From Bacteroidales bacterium (GTDB taxonomy: Bacteria > Bacteroidota > Bacteroidia > Bacteroidales > UBA932): 50,758 nt of DNA. Below the pieces are notes generated by a model that worked only from the letters and a program-made list of their open reading frames with translations, did no database searches and had not been told where the DNA came from. Position 1 is the stretch's first letter. Each line of letters starts with the position of its first letter. The stretch spans positions 1,720 through 52,477 of the forward strand of contig JAQUYF010000007.1 of the NCBI GenBank assembly GCA_028691975.1, written 5' to 3'. This document shows positions 43,912 to 50,758 of this stretch, one piece after another. A program made the position numbers and the translations under genes.

Positions 43912-44034
43912 ATGACTGTCAACCGGTGTGCTCTATCTTCAAACGGCACAGATGTTGCAGCCATTATCGGACTGCTTAATTTTGATCTGATATACGATAC
44001 TGTATCTCAGTCGCTGATTAAGCAGTCTGAATAA
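43912..44034 (+). other. possible 40-aa ORF with an internal inverted repeat
   Basis: Between the TonB receptor and the alcohol dehydrogenase an ATG frame of 40 codons (MTVNRCALSSNGTDVAAIIG... to QSLIKQSE) ends at TAA. The same stretch holds an 11-bp inverted repeat GACTGCTTAAT (43970-43980) / ATTAAGCAGTC (44017-44027). The codons could be by chance; a structured RNA or terminator is as likely. No family recognised. Confidence 0.25.
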
Positions 44035-44070
44035 TGATAAAGAAATATTTGGAAAATAAACTGACAGTAG

Positions 44071-45243
44071 ATGAACAATTTTATTTATGACATTCCCACC
44101 AAAGTCTATTTTGGTGAAAATCAGCTTGGTAACTTAGGCCCTGAACTTGCCAAGTTTGGAAAGAGGGTTCTTTTGACCTATGGGGGCGGCTCTATCAAAA
44201 AGATGGGACTTTACGACAAGGTTGTTGCCGAGATTAAGAAGGCCGGACTACAGCTCTTTGAGTTGTCGGGTATTGAACCTAACCCGCGTATAGATTCCGT
44301 TCGCGCCGGTGCCGAGATATGCAAGAAAGAGCATATTGATGTCCTGCTTGCAGTGGGAGGAGGCTCGACTATTGATGCTACCAAATTTATGGCGGCAGGA
44401 GCGTTGGTTGACTTTGATCCATGGGACTTTTTCAGCGAAAAATGGGCGCCCCTGACGGATGCCCTTCCTATAGTTTCAATACTTACGCTGGCCGCTACCG
44501 GCTCGGAAATGGATGCCGGAGGCGTTATTTCCAATCCGAAAACTAAAGACAAGATTGGAAGGGTTGAAAGGCCAATGCTTCCTAGGGTATCTTTTCTCGA
44601 TCCGACTAACACTTATACCGTATCACCTTACCAAACCGCCTGTGGAGCGTCCGATATGTTGAGCCATATCTGTGAGGTTTACTTTAATATGAGTACGGAT
44701 CTATATATGCTTGATACTGTGATGGAAGGTTTGATGAAGAGTATAATCAAATATGCTCCGGTTGCAATGAAGGAGCCTGACAATTATGAGGCTCGTGCCA
44801 ACTTGATGTGGGCATCATCGTGGGCTATCAACGGCTTTATCGACGGCGGAAAGCGTCAGGCTTGGAGTTGCCATCCGATAGAGCACGAGTTGTCGGCTAT
44901 TTATGATATTACCCACGGTCTCGGACTTGCAATCATTACTCCGCGCTGGATGAAGTATTGTCTGAGTGAGGCTACAGTATCAAAGTATGTTCAATTTGGC
45001 GTAAATGTATTCGATATAGACAAGAGTCTGCCTGCAATGGAGATAGCCACGAAAGCAATTGATATGTTTGCGGATTTTCTCTTCAAGACTTTGGGTCTCA
45101 AAAGCACTCTCTCAGCTGTAGGTATAGATGATACTCACTTTGAGGTGATGGCTGAAAAGGCTGCCGGGATAGGAGGGACCAAGTATGGTTTCGTTCCACT
45201 CGCGCCGAAGGATATATCCGAAATATTAAAAATGAGTTTATAG
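44071..45243 (+). CDS. iron-containing alcohol dehydrogenase (BDH/YqhD type)
   Basis: A 390-residue group III alcohol dehydrogenase. NAD(P)-binding motifs GGGSIKKMG and VGGGSTIDATKFMA, LTLAATGSEMDAGGVISNPKTKDKIG, and the metal-site segments HICEVYF and SCHPIEHELSAIYDITHGLGLA are visible. It likely reduces aldehydes to alcohols, with NADPH (BDH/YqhD). Substrate not determinable. No partner genes nearby. A strong stem-loop follows at 45258-45287. Confidence 0.93.
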   Translation: MNNFIYDIPTKVYFGENQLGNLGPELAKFGKRVLLTYGGGSIKKMGLYDKVVAEIKKAGLQLFELSGIEPNPRIDSVRAGAEICKKEHIDVLLAVGGGSTIDATKFMAAGALVDFDPWDFFSEKWAPLTDALPIVSILTLAATGSEMDAGGVISNPKTKDKIGRVERPMLPRVSFLDPTNTYTVSPYQTACGASDMLSHICEVYFNMSTDLYMLDTVMEGLMKSIIKYAPVAMKEPDNYEARANLMWASSWAINGFIDGGKRQAWSCHPIEHELSAIYDITHGLGLAIITPRWMKYCLSEATVSKYVQFGVNVFDIDKSLPAMEIATKAIDMFADFLFKTLGLKSTLSAVGIDDTHFEVMAEKAAGIGGTKYGFVPLAPKDISEILKMSL

Positions 45244-45257
45244 CTGCAAACAGCAAA

Positions 45258-45287
45258 CAGTCGGTACTTTTTGAAGAGTACCGACTG
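45258..45287. terminator. stem-loop between convergent genes
   Basis: A perfect 11-bp stem CAGTCGGTACT (45258-45268) / AGTACCGACTG (45277-45287) with an 8-base loop. There is no good U-tract on either side. By position it probably ends both convergent transcripts. Confidence 0.65.
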
Positions 45288-45317
45288 CTCGCCGTCATAT
45301 GACGCGATCCGAAGAGT

Positions 45318-46784
45318 TTAAATTGTTCGATGGACCTCTGTACCTTCAACGTAAATCGCACTGAACGGTCTTGCAGGACAGAGGTTTTCGCATGTTCCGC
45401 AGCCGATACATCTCTCAGCATTCACTGCAGGTACTCTCAGAGAGCTTTTGTCGTTCGGATCGGAAGGCACCAGTTTAATAGCTCCTGCAGGGCAGTGACG
45501 GGCACAGTTGCCGCATGATACGCCGTCGCGAAGAGGGATGCAGTTTTCACTGATCCATACAGCCGTACCTATCTTTGTAGAAGACTTCTCTTCTCTTGTA
45601 ATCCCGGTAATAGCTCCGGCAGGGCATACCTCCGAACATTTTGTGCACTCAGGACGACAATAGCCTCTTTCGTATGACATCTCCGGCTGCATCAGACTTA
45701 ATATAGAGTCGGAAGGACGAAGCACACTGTTGGGACAGACTGATACACAAAGTTGGCAGCCTGTACAATGATCCTCAAAGTGTTTGATGCTCTGAGCTCC
45801 GGCAGGTACTATTTTAGTTTTGCGTACAGGAACTTTTTTCTGCTGGATGGCAGCGAGTCCGCCATCTACCTTTTCCTGAGCCTTCAGGGCTGAGGTTGCA
45901 AGTATTACACCTGCAACTGTAAGTGCCTTGCGGCGTGACTGGTCAACCTTCCTGTCCGATTTGCCGCAGGCGGTAAATGAGATAGCTCCCTGATTGCAGT
46001 TGCCGATACAGTCGAAGCAGGCTACACAGCGGCTGTAGTCAATCTTGTGCTCTTTCGGGTTGATGCAGGAGGCTTTGCAGTTGCGTGCACAAAGCGTACA
46101 TCCTGTGCACTTATCCGTATTGATCTTTATCTTGAAGATTGAAAAATTAGAAATCAGGCCGAGAAATGAACCTACCGGACAAATATTGTTGCAATAGCTA
46201 CGTCCGCCCTTCCATGCAAGAATGAAGATGGCAACGAAAGTGACGGCAGCTATGATGAAAGTAGGTAAACTCTTAAGCCAAACCTCCTTAGAATAGAAAG
46301 CATAACTGTTGGCCCTTTCAGCAATAAGGGCGAAAAGGTTGTTGCCCCACTGGTAAATCGGAGCAAATAGATTTGATACTATTCTGCCGTAAGAACTGTA
46401 TGGCGAAAGCAGGGCTACAAATGAACCGATATTTGTGAAAATAGCTATGACAAACAGGACTAAAATACTATAACGCAGCAAATTGTTGGCCTTTGTATAT
46501 TTGAATTTGTTCTTAGCCTTTTTACGTTTGCAGCTAAACCAGGAGATAATGTCCTGAAATACGCCCATAGGGCATATTATCGAGCAGTAAACACGACCGA
46601 AAAGAATGGTCAGCAGGATAAGAACAACGATGACGCCAACATTTAGAGCCATAATTGCAGGCATAAACTGAATTTTTGCCATCCAGCCGAACCACGCATG
46701 GATGGTTCCCGTGAAGTCGAGAAATAGCAAAGTGATGATTATAAAGCAAATAGCGGCTAAAATAGTTCTTACTTTCTTAAGCAT
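45318..46784 (-). CDS. NapH/NapG-like fused membrane Fe-S protein
   Basis: A 488-residue protein. N-terminal NapH-like part with four helices (about 6-28, 43-63, 104-126, 174-192) and two CxxxCP motifs (Cys67/Cys71, Cys198/Cys202). Then two 4Fe-4S sites (Cys226-236 and Cys253-263). A twin-arginine sequence SRRKAL (283-288) with a hydrophobic stretch to about 302 follows, then four more 4Fe-4S motifs (starting at Cys340, 376, 415, 459) as in NapG. In total six clusters are likely. It should carry electrons from quinol or a cytoplasmic donor across the membrane. No nitrate reductase gene is here. Confidence 0.85.
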   Translation of the reverse strand: MLKKVRTILAAICFIIITLLFLDFTGTIHAWFGWMAKIQFMPAIMALNVGVIVVLILLTILFGRVYCSIICPMGVFQDIISWFSCKRKKAKNKFKYTKANNLLRYSILVLFVIAIFTNIGSFVALLSPYSSYGRIVSNLFAPIYQWGNNLFALIAERANSYAFYSKEVWLKSLPTFIIAAVTFVAIFILAWKGGRSYCNNICPVGSFLGLISNFSIFKIKINTDKCTGCTLCARNCKASCINPKEHKIDYSRCVACFDCIGNCNQGAISFTACGKSDRKVDQSRRKALTVAGVILATSALKAQEKVDGGLAAIQQKKVPVRKTKIVPAGAQSIKHFEDHCTGCQLCVSVCPNSVLRPSDSILSLMQPEMSYERGYCRPECTKCSEVCPAGAITGITREEKSSTKIGTAVWISENCIPLRDGVSCGNCARHCPAGAIKLVPSDPNDKSSLRVPAVNAERCIGCGTCENLCPARPFSAIYVEGTEVHRTI

Positions 46785-46801
46785 AAGTTATTATTTTAAA
46801 T

Positions 46802-47491
46802 TTAGTTGTCAATGTGTTTTTCGAGTAACTCCGGACGCAGTGCTTTGGTGCGCTCAATAGACTGAGTATCTTGCCACTCCTTTATAAGGACAGGGTTGCC
46901 GCTCAGCAAAACTTCAGGCACCTTCCAACCGTTGAATTCGGCAGGTCTGGTATAGATCGGAGGAGCAAGCAGACCATCCTGAAATGAGTCTGAAAGTGCT
47001 GAGGTCTCATCACCGATAGCACCGGGAATCAGTCTGACAAGTGCGTCGCAAATGATTGCAGCAGGTATCTCTCCTCCGCTGAGAACATAGTTTCCTACCG
47101 ATATTTCTCTGGTAATCAGATGTTCCCTGATGCGGTGGTCGATGCCCTTGTAGTGCCCGCAGAGGATTATGATATTGTCCATACAGGAAAGAGTATTGGC
47201 AATCCCCTGATTAAGGATCTCTCCGTCAGGAGATGTATAGATAATCTCGTCGTAGTGACGCTCGCTCTTGAGCTTATCAATCAGGGTAAAGACCGGCTCA
47301 ATCATCATGATCATTCCGGCATCTCCTCCGTAGCCGTAATCATCAACCTGGTGGTAGAAACCTTTGCCATATTCACGAATATTGTGAATAACAATCTCCA
47401 CAAGCCCCTTATCCCTTGCTCTCTTTATGATGGAGTAGTTCAGAGGACTGTCAAGCAACTCGGGAACAACTGTCAAAATGTCGATTCTCAT
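46802..47491 (-). CDS. trmD: tRNA (guanine-N1)-methyltransferase
   Basis: A 229-residue TrmD, the SPOUT enzyme that methylates G37 of tRNA. Signatures are [40 protein letters not shown] and the trefoil-knot SAM site [11 protein letters not shown]. It is 17 bases downstream of the Fe-S gene's start on the same strand but upstream of it in transcription, so the two may share a message. A TATTTTTG box lies at 47513-47520. Confidence 0.97.
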   Translation of the reverse strand: MRIDILTVVPELLDSPLNYSIIKRARDKGLVEIVIHNIREYGKGFYHQVDDYGYGGDAGMIMMIEPVFTLIDKLKSERHYDEIIYTSPDGEILNQGIANTLSCMDNIIILCGHYKGIDHRIREHLITREISVGNYVLSGGEIPAAIICDALVRLIPGAIGDETSALSDSFQDGLLAPPIYTRPAEFNGWKVPEVLLSGNPVLIKEWQDTQSIERTKALRPELLEKHIDN

Positions 47492-47512
47492 TGCGCATCC
47501 TTAATTATGGCA

Positions 47513-47520
47513 CAAAAATA
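47513..47520 (-). promoter_or_regulatory. trmD -7 promoter box
   Basis: Leftward TATTTTTG, 21 bases before the trmD start; no TTTG with normal spacing (the nearest is 12 bases away). Confidence 0.4.
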
Positions 47521-47542
47521 GTATTTATTCCCCAAAATATTT

Positions 47543-47550
47543 TACATTTG
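47543..47550 (+). promoter_or_regulatory. -7 promoter box of the DUF349 gene
   Basis: TACATTTG fits TAnnTTTG, 28 bases before the ATG at 47579. No exact TTTG is seen at -33. It is divergent from the trmD box. Confidence 0.55.
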
Positions 47551-47578
47551 CGGGTTATAAATTTTATTTACCACATTT

Positions 47579-49570
47579 ATGAGTGAAGATCTTAAACCAA
47601 TTGCTCAACAAGAAGAGCAATCTGCTACAGTTAGCGAAACAGTCGTTGATAAAGTTAACAGCGATGAAACTATTGAACAACCTTTAACAGAAACAAAAAC
47701 AGACGAAGAACCTGTTGTCGAGCAAAGTGCTGAGACAGAGGCCGAGACCGGGGAGACCGAGGTCAAGACCGAGAGCGAGAGCGAGACTCCTGCTGCCGAC
47801 GAAGTTCCGGACTACTCAAATGTCGGTCTGAAGGAGATAATCGATATCTTCCAGGGCTTGATAGACGGTAGTGACATGCAACTTCTGAACAAGCATGCGG
47901 AGGGGCTGAAGGCAGCTTTTTACAAGACTCTCAAGCGCGAGAAGATTGCCATGGGCTTTCAGGTACCTGCCGAGGGCAGCGTTGAGGCTGCGGCTGAAGG
48001 AGAGGCTCCAGAGCAGACAGTTTCCGTTAATCCTTTCGCCGAACTTGAGCGTGGCTTTAAGGAGTTGTACAATAAATACAGGGCTGAAAGGGCTGTTTTC
48101 ATGCAGGAGCAGGATAGTAAAAAGGAAGAGAATCTGAAACTCAGACTTGAGGTAATTGAAGAGTTGAAAGCCCTTCTTGAAAAACAGGAAGATCCGAATA
48201 AGACATACCCCGAGTTTAGAAATATTCAGCAGAAATGGAGAACCATAGGACCAGTCCCTCAGAAAGAGGTAAAGAACGTATATGAGACTTACCAGCATAA
48301 TGTCGAATTGTTTTATGACCTTCTCAAGATAAACCGCGAGCTTCGCGACCTTGATTTTAAGAAAAATCTTGAAGCAAAAGAGGAACTTTGCCGACAGGCT
48401 GAAGAGCTGATTAACGAGGAGAATGTAGTCTCTTCATTCCGCACACTGCAGAAGCTTCATGAAGAGTGGAAAGAGTACGGCCCCGTTGACAAGGAGCACA
48501 GGGATGCTATTTGGGAGAGATTTAAGGTTGCCACGGCTGCCATAAACAAGAAACATCAGACTTTCTTTGAATCACAAAAGGGCAATCAGAAAGAAAATCT
48601 GAGCGCAAAGGTTGTTCTTTGCGAAAAGGTTGAGGCAATTGCTGCCACAGAGGTGAAAGATTCAAACAGTTGGAATGCACTTTCCAAAGAGATTGAGAAT
48701 ATTCAGAAAGAGTGGAAGAGCATAGGATTTGCTTCAAAGAAAGATAATCAGAAGGTTTACGACCGTTTCCGCGCAGCGTGCGATGCATTCTACTCAAAAA
48801 AGAGAGAGTTCTACGCTGATTTCAAAGATCAGATGCAGGATAATATGGATAAGAAAATTGCTCTTTGCGAGCAGGCTGAGGCTCTTAAGGAGAGCGAGGA
48901 CTGGAAGAAAACCTCCGAACTTTTGGTTGAACTTCAGAAGAAGTGGAAAGAGATAGGACCTGTTTCACGTAAGAAATCTGAGCAGATTTGGAAAAGGTTC
49001 CGTGCTGCCTGTGACGAATTTTTCGATAATAGAGACAAGCATTTCGGAGATCAGGACTCTCAATTCGGTGACAACTTGAAGAAGAAACGTTCTATTATTG
49101 ACGAAATTAATGAGTACGTTCAGCCTGATGACCGAAATGAAGTACTTGAGAAGCTCAGAGAGTTCCAGAGCAGATGGAATGAGATAGGCTTTGTTCCTTT
49201 CAGAGAGAAATCAAAAATCCAGGAAGCCTTTAAGAAGGCTTTGGATACACAGTATGACGCTCTAAGGGCAGCCGGAGGAGAGGTAGAGAGCCGTATTACC
49301 AAGTTTAACAAACGCTTTGGCGATACAGCCTCAAAAGCAGGACGTGCCGTGCGCTCTGAAAGAGATCGTCTCGTACAGAAATTCAATAAGAAAGAACAGG
49401 ATATTGCTACTTGGGAAAATAATATGGGATTTTTCTCAAAATCCAAGAATGCAGATGCTTTGCTCGAAGAGCTTAACAAGAAGATTGAGATAGCCAAAGA
49501 AGAGTTGGCTCAATTGGAAGACAAGATTAAAGAGATTGACAATCAGCACAATCCAAATAACGAAGAATAA
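47579..49570 (+). CDS. DUF349 repeat protein
   Basis: A 663-residue soluble protein. The first 75 residues are acidic, Glu/Thr-rich and probably disordered. The rest is a series of helical DUF349 repeats of about 70 residues with the pattern (W-x-x-I/Y-G-P/F)(V/A)(P/D/S)xK(E/D), seen as WRTIGPVPQKEVKNVYETY, WKEYGPVDKEHRDAIWERF, WKSIGFASKKDNQKVYDRF, WKEIGPVSRKKSEQIWKRF and WNEIGFVPFREKSKIQEAF, so at least five repeats. A coiled coil ends the protein. Function unknown. yidC starts 5 bases later. Confidence 0.9.
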   Translation: MSEDLKPIAQQEEQSATVSETVVDKVNSDETIEQPLTETKTDEEPVVEQSAETEAETGETEVKTESESETPAADEVPDYSNVGLKEIIDIFQGLIDGSDMQLLNKHAEGLKAAFYKTLKREKIAMGFQVPAEGSVEAAAEGEAPEQTVSVNPFAELERGFKELYNKYRAERAVFMQEQDSKKEENLKLRLEVIEELKALLEKQEDPNKTYPEFRNIQQKWRTIGPVPQKEVKNVYETYQHNVELFYDLLKINRELRDLDFKKNLEAKEELCRQAEELINEENVVSSFRTLQKLHEEWKEYGPVDKEHRDAIWERFKVATAAINKKHQTFFESQKGNQKENLSAKVVLCEKVEAIAATEVKDSNSWNALSKEIENIQKEWKSIGFASKKDNQKVYDRFRAACDAFYSKKREFYADFKDQMQDNMDKKIALCEQAEALKESEDWKKTSELLVELQKKWKEIGPVSRKKSEQIWKRFRAACDEFFDNRDKHFGDQDSQFGDNLKKKRSIIDEINEYVQPDDRNEVLEKLREFQSRWNEIGFVPFREKSKIQEAFKKALDTQYDALRAAGGEVESRITKFNKRFGDTASKAGRAVRSERDRLVQKFNKKEQDIATWENNMGFFSKSKNADALLEELNKKIEIAKEELAQLEDKIKEIDNQHNPNNEE

Positions 49571-49575
49571 CAGGA

Positions 49576-50758
49576 ATGAAGAAAAACAGTGTTATAGGTT
49601 TTGCCCTGATCGGGATTATCCTTTTACTTTTCAGTTGGTATAACACAAAGCAGGCTAAAAAGGCGCAGCAGGAGCGATTCAGACTCGATTCTCTGGCTAC
49701 CGTTGCGGCTATGGAGAATGCTTTGCGCGATACGGCTTTGGCTCTTGATTATCAGGCGGATACTAATGCCTTAATGGCAGAAGGTGATGATTCTCCGATG
49801 TATCAAAGCGAGATGCTCAATGTCGCAAGTGCTGCTGAAGTTGAATATTATACCCTTGAAAATGATAAAATCAAAGTATCCATTACTTCTAAAGGTGCAC
49901 AACCTTACGAAGTATTGATTAAGGACTACTATACATACGACAGCTCGGCTCTTTATCTGGTGCGTCCAAATAAGAGTTTGTTTGATTTGGAAATTAATGC
50001 AAATCAGTGGATTAATACTTCAGAATTAAATTATCAGACAGTTTCCTCTACCGATTCGTCTCTGACTATGAGGCTCTATTTCAGTGAAAATGCATACATG
50101 GAGAGTGTCTATGCTCTTGCGCAGGGAAGCTATATGGTGGATTATAGTGTGCGATTTGTAGGGATGAATGAGGTCCTTGACAGGAGAACATCTCAATATA
50201 CCGTAAACTGGAACATGGACGTTCCACGTCTTGAGAAGGGATACTCCAATGAGAAGAATTATTCTAAAATTGCTTACAATTATCCCGGAAGTAAAGATGC
50301 TAAGTCAATAGGACAAAGAAAAGACTCTGCAAGTGAAAATTTTGCAGCCAATGTGCATTGGTTCGCATTTCAGCAGCAGTTTTTCTCGGCAATTCTGGTT
50401 GCTGACAACAACTTTGCAGGAGGCTCGCTTACCAATAAGTTTTATCCGGAAGGAGATACTTCCAACAGTCTGATGCACTCTCAGGCCAGTATGGCCGTTG
50501 CGATTGACAATCGAAGCACGGATTTTACCTCTAACTTTAAATTCTATTTCGGTCCTAATCACTATCCGACACTGAAGAGTTACGGTGAGCATTTTGAAAA
50601 GATAATTCCACTCGGAGGTAATATTATCGGAATAATAAGTAGATACGTTATTATTCCTTGCTTTAACTGGCTCAGCAAATATATAGCAAGTTACGGCTTG
50701 ATAATCCTGCTCCTGACTTTGATTCTCAAATTAGTACTATCTCCTCTTACTATGAAGT
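49576..50758 (+). CDS. yidC: membrane protein insertase YidC, 5' part
   Basis: The first 394 codons of YidC; the gene runs past the end of the window. It begins MKKNSVIGFALIGIILL with the first membrane helix, followed by the large periplasmic domain (about 60-350: EVEYYTLENDKIKVSITSKG, FGPNHYPTLKSYG) and the start of the conserved insertase region (IIPCFNWLSKYIASYGL, then LKLVLSPLTMK at the edge). It inserts inner-membrane proteins with or without SecYEG. The start is 5 bases after the DUF349 gene. Confidence 0.95.
   Translation, partial: MKKNSVIGFALIGIILLLFSWYNTKQAKKAQQERFRLDSLATVAAMENALRDTALALDYQADTNALMAEGDDSPMYQSEMLNVASAAEVEYYTLENDKIKVSITSKGAQPYEVLIKDYYTYDSSALYLVRPNKSLFDLEINANQWINTSELNYQTVSSTDSSLTMRLYFSENAYMESVYALAQGSYMVDYSVRFVGMNEVLDRRTSQYTVNWNMDVPRLEKGYSNEKNYSKIAYNYPGSKDAKSIGQRKDSASENFAANVHWFAFQQQFFSAILVADNNFAGGSLTNKFYPEGDTSNSLMHSQASMAVAIDNRSTDFTSNFKFYFGPNHYPTLKSYGEHFEKIIPLGGNIIGIISRYVIIPCFNWLSKYIASYGLIILLLTLILKLVLSPLTMK

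Noticed and set aside
45258-45287. Classical terminator for the alcohol dehydrogenase
   Set aside because: The stem is perfect but lacks a U-tract on both strands, so it is kept only as a probable stem-loop terminator with lower confidence.
1-50758. CRISPR array, prophage, insertion sequence, tRNA or rRNA
   Set aside because: I found no spaced repeats, transposase or integrase motifs, or tRNA/rRNA sequence; gaps between genes are short and no gap exceeds about 200 bases.

Overview
This window looks like chromosomal core DNA from an anaerobic member of the Bacteroidota, most likely the order Bacteroidales. The main reasons are the repeated Bacteroidota promoter form (TTTG or TTG, about 17-23 bases, then TAnnTTTG), the gene set (DUF2764-type V-ATPase operon, OadG with a lamin-tail domain, DUF4301, a radical SAM/lipoprotein cassette, TIGR02757, type B L31) and the largely SD-poor starts. 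I saw no phage genes, insertion sequences, CRISPR array, rRNA or tRNA. Genus and species cannot be told from the sequence alone.

Layout. 1-4806: tail of a FAD-dependent oxidoreductase, then a leftward run tldD-tldE-nhaC-slyD. 4889-6706: a zeta-toxin-like kinase with a small overlapping partner ORF, a TIGR02757 gene and rpmE2. 6840-10026: a rightward cell-wall group, glmM-mtgA-NamZ-like. 10030-18183: mscS and a seven-gene V-type ATPase operon (E, DUF2764, A, B, D, I, K). 18273-22623: metH-metF. 22696-27224: mce-mmdA-oadG-biotin carrier-oadB, the sodium-pumping methylmalonyl-CoA decarboxylase of propionate formation. 27333-28739: a TPR membrane protein and a YebC-family gene. 28867-35507: recF-DUF721-pdxB-DUF4301-radical SAM/SPASM, two tiny cysteine-rich lipoproteins and a MauE/thioredoxin membrane protein. 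35500-38867: lysA-ffh-folD, leftward. 38933-41260: an SsuABC-like ABC transporter, divergent from a TM1266-type regulator and a TonB-dependent receptor (41439-43899). 44071-47491: iron-type alcohol dehydrogenase, a fused NapH/NapG-like Fe-S protein and trmD. 47579-50758: a DUF349 protein and the 5' part of yidC.

How the parts fit. The decarboxylase exports Na+ while making propionyl-CoA. The V-ATPase ring subunit carries every residue that binds Na+ in Enterococcus hirae NtpK, and an NhaC antiporter is also present, so a sodium-based energy economy is plausible. The most interesting locus is 31329-35507. There a SPASM radical SAM enzyme sits beside two paralogous lipoproteins that share an exactly spaced set of cysteines (lipid Cys-x3-C-x-C ... 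C-x17-C), followed by a membrane MauE domain fused to a periplasmic CxxC thioredoxin. This suggests a peptide modification or disulfide redox system at the cell surface. I recall the radical SAM/lipoprotein pairing as a named but functionally uncharacterised pair of families; the link to the redox protein is inferred here.
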